Assembly: GCF_010726085.1 (NCBI RefSeq)
Contig: NZ_AP022560.1
Span: 5,208,001-5,272,000, forward strand
Length of the DNA: 64,000 nt
Origin: Mycolicibacterium moriokaense
GTDB lineage: Bacteria; Actinomycetota; Actinomycetes; Mycobacteriales; Mycobacteriaceae
Direction of reading: 5' to 3'
The position numbers were made by a program, and so were the translations under genes. The notes beneath the pieces are model-generated. The model had not been told where the DNA came from. It was given only the letters and a program-made list of their open reading frames with translations, and made no database searches. Of this stretch, positions 21,607 through 28,092 are shown in pieces. Within the stretch, counting starts at the first letter, position 1; each line of letters starts with the position of its first letter.

Positions 21607-22365
21607 CGATTTCGCCAGCAGGCGAGACACGTGCATCTGCGAGATGCCAACGCGCTCGGCGATCTGCGTCTGCGTGAGCGATTCGAAGAATCGCAGCAAC
21701 AGCACCGTTCGTTCCCGCTCCGGAAGCGCTTCGAGTAACGGCCGCAACGCTTCTCGGTTCTCGATCTGATCGAGTCCCAGATCGACGTCGCCGAGGGTGT
21801 CGGCGATCGCCGGGGCATCCTCGGTGCCGCTGCCGCCACTGTCGATCGACAGCGTGTTGTACGAGCTTCCGGCCACCAGACCCTCGATGACCTCGTCGCG
21901 GTCCATGTCCAGCTCGGCGGCCAGTTCCGATGCGGTGGGGGCGCGCCCCAGCCGCTGGGACAGTTCCGCGGTCGCGGCGCCCAGCCGTAGGTGAAGTTCC
22001 TTTAGTCGGCGGGGCACCTTGACCGACCAGCTGTTGTCGCGGAAGTGGCGGCGGACCTCTCCCATGATCGTCGGCACGGCGAACGAGACGAAGTCCGAAC
22101 CGGCGTTCACGTCGAACCGGATCACCGCATTGACCAGGCCCACCCGCGCCACCTGAACCAGATCGTCGCGGGATTCCCCGCGGCCATCGAAGCGGCGGGC
22201 GATGTGGTCGGCCAACGGCAGGCACCGCTCGACGATGCGGTCGCGTTGCCGCTGGAAGGCCGCCGTGTCTTCGGGCACGCCCTCCAGCTCGCGGAACATG
22301 TCGGCGACGTCCGCGTACTCAGAGTTCGAGCGCGACGACGAACCCTGCGAGGTCGACGGGCTCAC
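21577..22365 (-). CDS. sigF: RNA polymerase sigma factor SigF
   Basis: A 262-residue group 3 sigma factor of the SigF/SigB type, the general-stress and stationary-phase sigma factor of mycobacteria. Region 2 is visible as DDLVQVARVGLVNAVIRFD through FAVPTIMGEVRRHFRD (about residues 67-115); region 3 is RAPTASELAAELDM; region 4 has LLRFFESLTQTQIAERVG and the recognition helix SQMHVSRLL. The GTG start overlaps the rsbW stop (GTGA at 22365-22362), so sigma factor and anti-sigma factor are made in a coupled ratio. SigF-type promoters occur in this window at 24842 and possibly 22883. Confidence 0.96.
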   Translation of the reverse strand: MSPSTSQGSSSRSNSEYADVADMFRELEGVPEDTAAFQRQRDRIVERCLPLADHIARRFDGRGESRDDLVQVARVGLVNAVIRFDVNAGSDFVSFAVPTIMGEVRRHFRDNSWSVKVPRRLKELHLRLGAATAELSQRLGRAPTASELAAELDMDRDEVIEGLVAGSSYNTLSIDSGGSGTEDAPAIADTLGDVDLGLDQIENREALRPLLEALPERERTVLLLRFFESLTQTQIAERVGISQMHVSRLLAKSLARLRDQLE

Positions 22366-22796
22366 TGCAGCGAGCTCGCTCGCCTCGTCGTCATCGAAAT
22401 CCCGAACACCTGTCCTTCCTCAGGGCCCTGCCCGTCCTGGAAGGTCCGCACGTCGTCGGTCAGTGAGCTCAGCACATGCCAGCTGAAGCTGCCGGGTGCC
22501 AGGATGTCGGGACTCTTGCATGTCGTCGACGCGTGGATGACAACCGCGTCCTCCTGCGGATCGACAACCAGCAACAGCGTCGCGTCCGGGACTGCGCATC
22601 GGATGAGCCGTGTACATGCCTCATCGACGGCCAACCGCAGATCGGCAACGGAGTCGAAGTCCAGATCCTCGTAGGTGGCCACGGCGGCGACGAGTGTCCG
22701 AAGCACCGCAAGGTTTTCCAGTGTGGCGGCCACTCGAAGTTCGACCGACCCGGCCTTCCGTTGGTGCCCGTTGTTTGATTTAGCAACGTCGGCCAT
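22362..22796 (-). CDS. rsbW: Anti-sigma-F factor RsbW (UsfX)
   Basis: A 144-residue GHKL-fold anti-sigma factor. LRLAVDEACTRLI is the N-box region (the usual asparagine is arginine here) and DGQGPEEGQVFGISM is the ATP-lid/G2 part. It binds and silences SigF; its orthologue is Rv3287c. The ATG at 22796 follows GGGAGG four bases upstream and gives MADVAKSNNG; the longer upstream frame is not coding. A SigF-like -10, GGGTA reading on this strand, lies at 22830-22826, about 30 bases before the start, but I see no clear -35. Confidence 0.92.
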   Translation of the reverse strand: MADVAKSNNGHQRKAGSVELRVAATLENLAVLRTLVAAVATYEDLDFDSVADLRLAVDEACTRLIRCAVPDATLLLVVDPQEDAVVIHASTTCKSPDILAPGSFSWHVLSSLTDDVRTFQDGQGPEEGQVFGISMTTRRASSLQ

Positions 22797-22882
22797 TTGA
22801 CCTCCCGGCAATGTTGAAGCGAGGTTACCCCAGGTCGTATCCCAGTTACTCATGGGCACATCCGGAGCCAGCCAAGGCTGAC

Positions 22883-22907
22883 GTGTGCCAAGCAGCGGGG
22901 TCGGGTA
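22883..22907 (+). promoter_or_regulatory. Candidate SigF promoter, leaderless small gene
   Basis: GTGTG at 22883-22887 and GGGTA at 22903-22907 are separated by 15 nt, close to the mycobacterial SigF pattern GTTT/GTGT-N15-17-GGGTA. The ATG of the small membrane protein gene lies 10 nt after the -10, so the mRNA could start at or next to the start codon. Confidence 0.5.
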
Positions 22908-22917
22908 ATCCCCGGTC

Positions 22918-23085
22918 ATGAAGCAAGTGGAGTCGCACGGCCGGCTCGGCGACGCGGACCCGGGGGGTGCCCGGGGACTGCGTCGGATCATTGTCACGGC
23001 CGGGCTGGTACTGGTTGGGCTGATCTTGATCGTGGTGGCGATATACGCCGGGGCGTTCGTCATCCTGGCGCCCATGATGCAGTGA
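22918..23085 (+). CDS. Small single-pass membrane protein
   Basis: A 55-residue open frame, too short for ordinary ORF lists. A polar, charged amino terminus of about 22 residues (MKQVESHGRLGDADPGG, then ARGLRR) is followed by one long hydrophobic helix, VTAGLVLVGLILIVVAIYAG, and a short tail. The positive-inside rule predicts the amino terminus in the cytoplasm. It is divergent from rsbW-sigF and has a SigF-like promoter immediately upstream. No family is recognised. The codon use (third-position G/C) and promoter make it a likely real gene; a stress-related role is only an inference. Confidence 0.65.
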   Translation: MKQVESHGRLGDADPGGARGLRRIIVTAGLVLVGLILIVVAIYAGAFVILAPMMQ

Positions 23086-23166
23086 CGCCGAAGAGTTGGT
23101 TGTCCGTGTTGGTTCGTGAGTCGGCATGGTCTGACATCCATACCCTCACCTGGTCACGCGCCAAAC

Positions 23167-24192
23167 ATGCGGCTTCGCCGTAGCCAGTTGCGCGGCCCCG
23201 GCCTGCGTCGGGTGCGAAGAGGGCAGGGATTCTCCTACCACTACCCCGATGGCTCCCCGGTCACCGATGAAGAGACGCTGAGCCGCATCAAAAACCTCGT
23301 GATCCCGCCGGCCTGGAAGAAGGTCTGGATCTGCTCCTATCCCAATGGGCACATCCAGGCGGTCGGAACCGACGCCGCCGGCCGCAGACAGTACCTCTAT
23401 CACCAGCAGTGGCAGGAGGACCGCAACGAGGAGAAGTTCGACCGGGCGCTGCACATGTCCGCCGCGCTGCCCGAGATGCGGCAGCAGATCGCCTCCGACT
23501 TGCGTGGCCGCGGGCTCACCCGCGACCGCGTGATCGCGCTGGCACTGCAGCTGCTCGATCTCGGGTACTTCCGATCGGGATCAGAACAGTACGCCGAAGA
23601 GAACAACTCGTTCGGCCTCGCGACGCTGCTCTGTGAGCACGTGACGCTCGCGCAGGATGCCGTCGAGTTCGACTATCCAGCCAAGAGCGGGGTGCGCCGC
23701 ACCCTGAAGATCGAGGACCCCGAGGTGGTGCGATCGGTGCGTGCGCTTATGCGCAGACCCGACCGCACCGAGCGGTTGCTGGTGTGCCGCAACGGTTCCG
23801 GTTGGACCGAGCTGCACGCCGACGATCTCAATGGTCGCTTCAAAGAGCTCGTCGGCGACGAGTACACGGTCAAGGACCTTCGCACCTGGCATGGCACGGT
23901 CCTGGCGGCGGCGGCGTTCGTCGATGCCGATCCCCCGGAGAACAAGTCCGTGATCAAGCGAGTGGAATCGGCGGTCATGAAAGAGGTCGCCGAGGAACTC
24001 GGCAACACTCCCGCGGTGGCCCGGGGGTCCTACGTCGACCCCCGCGTCGTCGAGGGATACGAGTCCGGCCTCACGATCGCCGCCGCTGCCCGGCGCGCCG
24101 CGAAAACCAAAGCGGTGGACAAACGTCAGGCGATTCTGGACAGCGGCACCGCGCGATTGATCCGCAAGGTCGCGAAGGGCAACAAGGGCTAG
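23167..24192 (+). CDS. DNA topoisomerase IB
   Basis: A 341-residue poxvirus-type topoisomerase IB that relaxes supercoils through a 3'-phosphotyrosyl intermediate. The amino-terminal domain has GFSYHYPDG and PPAWKKVWICSYPNGHIQA; the catalytic domain has LLDLGYFRSGSEQYAEENNSFG (in part), KDLRTWHGT and the nucleophile tyrosine in ARGSYVDPRVVEGY (about residue 289). The arginine of FRSG, the arginine/histidine of LRTWHG and the tyrosine form the active set. The ATG at 23167 gives the family start MRLRRSQLRGPGL; a GTG at 23116 would add 17 residues. M. tuberculosis lacks such an enzyme at this locus. It sits in the SigF neighbourhood. Confidence 0.9.
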   Translation: MRLRRSQLRGPGLRRVRRGQGFSYHYPDGSPVTDEETLSRIKNLVIPPAWKKVWICSYPNGHIQAVGTDAAGRRQYLYHQQWQEDRNEEKFDRALHMSAALPEMRQQIASDLRGRGLTRDRVIALALQLLDLGYFRSGSEQYAEENNSFGLATLLCEHVTLAQDAVEFDYPAKSGVRRTLKIEDPEVVRSVRALMRRPDRTERLLVCRNGSGWTELHADDLNGRFKELVGDEYTVKDLRTWHGTVLAAAAFVDADPPENKSVIKRVESAVMKEVAEELGNTPAVARGSYVDPRVVEGYESGLTIAAAARRAAKTKAVDKRQAILDSGTARLIRKVAKGNKG

Positions 24193-24243
24193 CGTCCTGT
24201 CGCGACAGGGTTTCCCGCACGTCGCGCGGGGTATCCGGCCGCT

Positions 24244-24456
24244 ATGCAAGACAGCGAGAACTTCCCCGACGATATCCCCGTCGACATCCCGGTCGATGAC
24301 GCCGTCGAGCAGCATCGCGCGATCAACGAGCCGGTTCTCGACGAAGAGGACACCGCGGAACCCCCGACCGAATTGCCGCTCGAGGCGGCGGGCCCCGACT
24401 GGCAGGAACAACTTGAAACCGTCGACTTCGACCCCGAAGAGGACATGGATGTCTGA
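24244..24456 (+). CDS. Small acidic hypothetical protein
   Basis: A 70-residue, very acidic protein (MQDSENFPDDIPVDIPVDD at the start, VDFDPEEDMDV at the end) with a short DIPV direct repeat and no hydrophobic segment. It is probably soluble and disordered. No family is recognised. It lies 51 bp after the topoisomerase gene on the same strand, and its stop overlaps a possible 30-codon frame starting at 24449. The third-position G/C bias fits a real gene. Confidence 0.6.
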   Translation: MQDSENFPDDIPVDIPVDDAVEQHRAINEPVLDEEDTAEPPTELPLEAAGPDWQEQLETVDFDPEEDMDV

Positions 24457-24541
24457 TCCGGACGCTGACATCTCATATCCCGACCACACCAACAGCGGCG
24501 AGGTACTCGCACCTGTCGGAGGTGAGACGCTCTCCGGCTGA
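24449..24541 (+). CDS. Possible 30-residue protein overlapping the previous gene
   Basis: ATG at 24449 lies 8 nt inside the end of the acidic gene, and the frame runs 30 codons (MSDPDADISYPDHTNSGEV to GGETLSG) to TGA at 24541. The overlap resembles those of coupled genes in this window. The peptide is acidic and polar. It is too short for confident coding assessment. Confidence 0.35.
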   Translation: MSDPDADISYPDHTNSGEVLAPVGGETLSG

Positions 24542-24552
24542 CAGGAGTCGCC

Positions 24553-24848
24553 ATGGCGGTTCGCAGTGCACGTGCACATCGGTTACGTGCGGCTCTGTTG
24601 CTGGCACTGATCGTTGCGGGGACGGGTCTGCTGGTGACGCGTTGCCCGGCCAACCGTGACGGCATGCCCGGCCAACTCGCCCAGGCCATGCATCGGCGGT
24701 TTCCTCGACATCGGCGACCTCGTCACCAACGCGATCGTCGGTTCGCGCTTCGGGCTTCGGGCTGGCGTGGGTCGTCGTCGTCGTGGCGCTGCGAGCGGGC
24801 TACAGCAGGTACTCCGCGGCATTGCGCGAAGGCTTAGCCCGGGTTTAG
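24553..24848 (+). pseudogene. Broken gene region with an Nramp-like transporter fragment
   Basis: A good GGAG site precedes an ATG at 24553 that opens a frame with a hydrophobic stretch (RLRAALLLALIVAGTGLLV), but after about 45 codons it turns into arginine- and serine-rich shadow sequence. From 24692 another frame reads IGGFLDIGDLVTNAIVGSRFG, like the first helix and conserved loop of Nramp-type metal transporters. The continuation, GLAWVVVVVALRAGYSRY, lies in the next frame. A 7-bp tandem duplication CTTCGGG (24748-24754 and 24755-24761) sits at the junction; removing one copy restores the frame. The remainder ends at TAG 24846-24848. The Nramp match is recalled, not searched. Confidence 0.5.
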
Positions 24849-24867
24849 CCCGCACCGCCCCGGGTAC
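24842..24867 (+). promoter_or_regulatory. SigF promoter of the CsbD-like gene
   Basis: GGTTT at 24842-24846, 15-nt spacer, GGGTAC at 24862-24867: an exact match to the mycobacterial SigF pattern. A start about seven bases downstream leaves a leader of roughly 80 nt with a GGAAAGG ribosome site before the ATG at 24953. Confidence 0.75.
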
Positions 24868-24952
24868 CCACCGGTTGCGGGAGATTTCCCCGTGGCCCCC
24901 GCTGGAGAAAAGTGGGCACGGCCAATCCACTGCAAATAGCGGAAAGGCAACT

Positions 24953-25192
24953 ATGACCGAGAAGAACAGTGGTCCCGAAGAAGGCATCAAGGGCGCCGTC
25001 GAGGACGTGAAGGGTAAGGCCAAGGAAGCGGTTGGCACCGTGACCGGGCGTGACGACATGGTCCGCGAGGGCAAGGCTCAGCAGGACAAGGCCGATGCGC
25101 AGCAAGATGCGGCGCAGAAGGAAGCCGAGGCCGAAGCCGCCCGCGGAGGCGCCAAAGCTGCTGAGAAGCGCCAAGAGGCCGAGCAGCGATAG
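24953..25192 (+). CDS. CsbD-like stress protein
   Basis: A 79-residue hydrophilic protein of the CsbD type: GIKGAVEDVKGKAKEAVGTVTG is the family core (quoted here in part, residues about 10-30), followed by an alanine-, glutamine- and glutamate-rich helical tail that would form an amphipathic or coiled helix. CsbD proteins are abundant in general stress, under SigB/SigF control. The ATG at 24953 follows GGAAAGG. A SigF promoter is at 24842 and a strong stem-loop terminator at 25208, so this is a monocistronic SigF-dependent gene. Biochemical role is unknown in the family. Confidence 0.85.
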   Translation: MTEKNSGPEEGIKGAVEDVKGKAKEAVGTVTGRDDMVREGKAQQDKADAQQDAAQKEAEAEAARGGAKAAEKRQEAEQR

Positions 25193-25207
25193 TAAGACCT
25201 AACGCGG

Positions 25208-25242
25208 AAGGGCCCAGCCGACTCGTTCGGCTGGGCCCTTTT
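25208..25242 (+). terminator. Strong intrinsic terminator
   Basis: AAGGGCCCAGCCGA (25208-25221) pairs perfectly with TCGGCTGGGCCCTT (25227-25240) around a 5-nt loop, followed by TT. The 14-bp stem ends in A/T pairs on both sides, so it can end the CsbD-like gene and the converging usfY. Confidence 0.85.
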
Positions 25243-25253
25243 CGTGTTCGTCT

Positions 25254-25562
25254 CTAACTGCTGGGCCGTTGCCGCAGTGCATCGGGATGCTCTGCGTACC
25301 AACGGTCTTCGATCCGCCGCACCCGCAGGTGTTCGACCAGCAGCCAGCCGCCGCCGACGATGAATCCCGCAACGGCGACGGACGCCAGCGTCAGGCCGAC
25401 ATCTTGGTGACGCGTGGCGAACGCCGCCAAGCACGAGACGAACAGCACAAGGGCCACCCCGATCACGATGAGCCCCGGCATGATCTTGTTGTCCTTCATC
25501 GACTCCCCGGCGTGCGGGCGCGTTGTCCTGGCGTGGTCGACGGGATCTTTCGGGCCTTTCAT
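25254..25562 (-). CDS. usfY: UsfY protein
   Basis: A 102-residue membrane protein. The amino terminus DPVDHARTTRPHAGESMKD is the UsfY signature. Two hydrophobic segments (about residues 31-50 and 56-75) separate short cytoplasmic ends. UsfY lies near sigF in M. tuberculosis too (Rv3288c). Function is unknown. The ATG at 25562 follows GGAG in the leader. A GGGTAC resembling a SigF -10 lies upstream at 25586-25581, without a matching -35. It converges on the terminator at 25208-25242. Confidence 0.82.
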   Translation of the reverse strand: MKGPKDPVDHARTTRPHAGESMKDNKIMPGLIVIGVALVLFVSCLAAFATRHQDVGLTLASVAVAGFIVGGGWLLVEHLRVRRIEDRWYAEHPDALRQRPSS

Positions 25563-25616
25563 CGGTACTCCTTTCTCCGACGTACCCTGAAGCCGCCCTG
25601 CGTGGGCTGATATCCA

Positions 25617-25630
25617 CGGTAGGCCTACCG
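25617..25630. promoter_or_regulatory. 14-bp perfect palindrome upstream of usfY
   Basis: CGGTAGGCCTACCG is a perfect palindrome in the 92-bp gap between the flavodoxin-like gene and usfY, 55 bp before the usfY ATG. It could be a regulator site for usfY or the end of the upstream transcript; no T-run is seen. Confidence 0.4.
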
Positions 25631-25654
25631 GACGGCGTTGTGCCAGAAACGACA

Positions 25655-26278
25655 TCACTGATACGGCGGGTACTGCCGTTCACGCAGGACAGTCGCCAGA
25701 TGGGCGGCGTTGCGGGCCGCGGCGGCGGTGGTGGAAGCGACCGCCTCGGGCACCTCGTCGAGGTCCTTGTAGTCGCCGGACTGCATGGCCTCGCCGTTCC
25801 AGTACGTGCATCCCTGGGCGGGGATGGTGTAGCCGATGTCGTTGAGTCCCTGGAAGCAGTCGGCGACGACCTTGTGCGCCCCGTCCTCGTTTCCGACGAC
25901 CGCGACCAGCGCCACCTTGCCGACCATCACCGGCCGCTCGGCGTCGTCGGTGTTGGACAGTTCGGCATCCAAGCGCTCGAGCACGCGCTGCGCGACGCTG
26001 GAGGGGTGACCGAGCCACACCGGTGTCGCCAGGACCAGGATGTCGCATTCCAGCAGCTTCTCGCGGATGCGGGGCCATTCGTCGCCCTCCCCCATATCCG
26101 CCTCCACGCCAGGCGAAATCGCGTAGTCGGCGCAGCGCAGCGACTCGGTCTTCACCCCGCGGGTGCGCAGTTGTGCGCAGACGTGCTCGGCGATCAACTC
26201 GCTACTCGACTGTGCCGGACTGCGTTTGAGGCTGCACACCAGCGCGACGGCCGTCAGCGACGGCCGCGGGGCGGTCAT
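25655..26278 (-). CDS. Flavodoxin-like / NAD(P)H-dependent FMN reductase family protein
   Basis: A 207-residue flavodoxin-fold protein. The phosphate loop near the start (VCSLKRSPAQSSSEL), ILVLATPVWLGHPSSVAQRVLERLD around the isoalloxazine, and VGNEDGAHKVV fit the WrbA/FMN-reductase group. It probably carries FMN and reduces quinones or other acceptors with NAD(P)H; the substrate is not known. The ATG at 26278 overlaps the preceding stop (ATGA), so it is cotranslated with the small membrane protein upstream. The longer frame upstream overlaps that gene. Confidence 0.82.
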   Translation of the reverse strand: MTAPRPSLTAVALVCSLKRSPAQSSSELIAEHVCAQLRTRGVKTESLRCADYAISPGVEADMGEGDEWPRIREKLLECDILVLATPVWLGHPSSVAQRVLERLDAELSNTDDAERPVMVGKVALVAVVGNEDGAHKVVADCFQGLNDIGYTIPAQGCTYWNGEAMQSGDYKDLDEVPEAVASTTAAAARNAAHLATVLRERQYPPYQ

Positions 26279-26646
26279 CCTCCGACCAACGCGGGCCCGG
26301 CGATGGGCGGCATGCTCATGGTCAAAACGAGCAGTGTCATCGTCAGCAGGAACCAGCCGACGCCCTGCCATGCCCACCAGGTCTCACCCCTGCGCCTGGT
26401 CTGGTAGGTCCGGAAGAAGGCGCGCAATGAGCCGATCAACAGGACGACCGGTGCACCGAGCGCCAGCATTGTGCGTTGCGGAGCTCCGCACGCCACTGTG
26501 TCTGCCGTCGCGCCGCTGCAGGTACTCACCCACACGATGGCGGTGACCACGAACGCAACTCCCACGACGGCGACGATCGCGCCGAAACGCACGGCATCGC
26601 GGATTCCTGCGTCGTCCTGTTGGACACGTCCTGGACTCTGATACAC
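26275..26646 (-). CDS. Hypothetical three-helix membrane protein
   Basis: A 123-residue membrane protein with predicted helices at about 22-42, 60-77 and 98-118 and a cysteine pair (residues about 43 and 53) in the first loop, on the outer side if the amino terminus is inside. No family is recognised. It starts with GTG after a GGGAGAG site and overlaps the flavodoxin-like gene at its stop. A SigF-like promoter (26715-26689 on this strand) lies just upstream. A partnership with the flavoprotein is inferred from coupling only. Confidence 0.65.
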   Translation of the reverse strand: MYQSPGRVQQDDAGIRDAVRFGAIVAVVGVAFVVTAIVWVSTCSGATADTVACGAPQRTMLALGAPVVLLIGSLRAFFRTYQTRRRGETWWAWQGVGWFLLTMTLLVLTMSMPPIAGPALVGG

Positions 26647-26688
26647 GGACGGACTCTCCCGAATTCGCTGGTCAAGACGAGGCAGAGA

Positions 26689-26715
26689 ATTCCCGGCGCC
26701 AGGAGCGGGTAAACC
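26689..26715 (-). promoter_or_regulatory. Candidate SigF-like promoter
   Basis: On the minus strand GGTTT (26715-26711), 16-nt spacer and GGGAAT (26694-26689), one mismatch from the SigF -10 GGGTA. It starts directly after the end of the PAS-ANTAR gene and would give a leader of about 35 nt for the membrane protein gene. Confidence 0.4.
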
Positions 26716-27393
26716 TCAGGATGCGACGCGGTTATGCGCGGTGAGCAGCAGCCTGTCGTACGCGCTTCGGGGCGGCAACTCATCGTCGTAGCGCAGTTCG
26801 AGGAAGTCCCTGACAATCTGCTCGGCCAACGCCCGTAACTTGGTGTTGGTTTCCTGCGAACGCCACCTGAGCAGTTCGAACGCGGAGTCAGCGCTGATCC
26901 GGTAGATGACCATCAGCATGCCCTTTGCCTGCTCGATCAGTGCCCGCGCCTCGGCGATCTCCGCGACCGCCTCGGTGACGATCCGGTCGTGGCGCTGCTG
27001 AACCGACGGCGTGACGTCGACGTAGAAGCCGTGGGTCCCGATCACCGTCCCGGTGTCGTCGAACATCTGGTCACCGACCACGACGACGTGGTGCACCTCG
27101 CCGTGGGTGTCGACGATGCGGTGCCTGGTGGAGAACGCGCCCGCCGTCCGGCGGATCTCGTCGAGTGTGGCGGCGACCTGGCCGTAGTCGTCGGGATGCT
27201 TGTGCGACAGCACCAGTTCCGTGGTGGGCACGACGTCGCCCGCGTAACCGTGCATCCGTTGAACCTGGGGTGCCCACTCCCAGCGCTCATCGGCGAAGAA
27301 GTACTTGAACGACCCGACGCGCTGAGGCTCCCCGCCACCGTCGGCATGCTCGATAGGCGTCTGCCCTTCCCCTCCGGCCGCGTCGTCGGTCAT
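26716..27393 (-). CDS. PAS and ANTAR domain protein
   Basis: A 225-residue regulator. The amino-terminal PAS_3-type fold (about residues 28-130) includes WEWAPQVQRMHGY, SHKHPDDY and the DTHGEVHHVVVVGDQMFD strand region. The carboxy-terminal ANTAR domain (about 143-200) has ALIEQAKGMLMVIYRISADS and FELLRWRSQETNTKLRALA. ANTAR domains bind paired RNA hairpins and prevent termination, so this protein probably senses a signal through PAS and acts on RNA. It is divergent from an Mrr-like gene across 99 bp. Several such proteins occur in fast-growing mycobacteria; the target here is unknown. Confidence 0.88.
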   Translation of the reverse strand: MTDDAAGGEGQTPIEHADGGGEPQRVGSFKYFFADERWEWAPQVQRMHGYAGDVVPTTELVLSHKHPDDYGQVAATLDEIRRTAGAFSTRHRIVDTHGEVHHVVVVGDQMFDDTGTVIGTHGFYVDVTPSVQQRHDRIVTEAVAEIAEARALIEQAKGMLMVIYRISADSAFELLRWRSQETNTKLRALAEQIVRDFLELRYDDELPPRSAYDRLLLTAHNRVAS

Positions 27394-27492
27394 AAGTGCA
27401 GATTAACCCGGTTACCTGCGACGGAACATTGCAGCTGGTATGAAACTTCGCATATCGGACAGAAGGTTCGACCGCGGGCCGAGCGGCGAGGC

Positions 27493-28092
27493 ATGTCGGC
27501 AATGTCGGTGCGCGCCCTTACGATTCGCCGCGTGGTGCTGAAGTGGCTGTTGCTCGCCGGGGTCGCGGCCGGTTTGTCGACTTGGGCGCTGGGGGCCTCA
27601 CCTTCATGGAGCCTTGTGGTGGCCGTCGTCGCGCCCATGACCCTTGCAGCGGCGCCGCGCTTCGTCCGCGGGGCGCTCGTCGGCTTGCGCACCCCGCACC
27701 CACGCGAGGACCCGGCCGCCACGTTGACCGGCACCGAATTCGAGGACTACGTCGCGCGGATCGCACGGTCGAGTGGTGCGCCGGTCATCATGACCCCGCT
27801 CAGCGGTGACTGGGGTGTCGACATCATCGTCGGGAAGCGGCCGAATCGTCTTGCCATCCAATGCAAACGGCAGTCGCGCCCTGTCGGCGCAAGTGCGGTG
27901 CAGGAAGTGGTCGCCGGTGCACCGATGCAGGAGTGCGCCAGGACCATGGTCGTCACGAACCACGAATTCACCCCTGCTGCACGCAAACTCGCGGAACTGC
28001 ACGGCTGCGAACTGGTGAGCGGAGCGGAGCTCAGTCGCCTCCGCGCGACGATCCGACGGCTGACCGAGCCCTCAACACCGACCGGGGTCTAG
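27493..28092 (+). CDS. Membrane-anchored Mrr-like restriction endonuclease family protein
   Basis: A 199-residue protein with two amino-terminal hydrophobic segments (about residues 14-34 and 37-58) and a PD-(D/E)XK nuclease domain of the Mrr_cat type. The domain begins at TGTEFEDYVARIA, and the active-site residues appear in DWGVDIIV (Asp) and RLAIQCKRQ (Q-x-K). VGASAVQEVVAGAPMQ is the usual helix after the motif. The ATG at 27493 (or 27502) fits; the longer frame reads antisense through the PAS-ANTAR gene. It is not next to a methylase, so it is probably not a classical restriction enzyme. Its stop overlaps the lat stop by 4 bp. Confidence 0.8.
   Translation: MSAMSVRALTIRRVVLKWLLLAGVAAGLSTWALGASPSWSLVVAVVAPMTLAAAPRFVRGALVGLRTPHPREDPAATLTGTEFEDYVARIARSSGAPVIMTPLSGDWGVDIIVGKRPNRLAIQCKRQSRPVGASAVQEVVAGAPMQECARTMVVTNHEFTPAARKLAELHGCELVSGAELSRLRATIRRLTEPSTPTGV

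Noticed and set aside
24553..24837. 94-codon frame with a hydrophobic start as an intact gene
   Set aside because: Only the first 45 codons look coding; the rest is shadow of the Nramp-like frames, so it was recorded as part of the pseudogene region.
25581..25586. GGGTAC upstream of usfY as a SigF promoter
   Set aside because: No GTTT-like -35 at 15-17 nt; kept only as a weak remark.
26989..27492. Long amino-terminal extension of the Mrr-like frame
   Set aside because: It reads antisense through the PAS-ANTAR gene; ATG 27493 starts directly before the hydrophobic segments.
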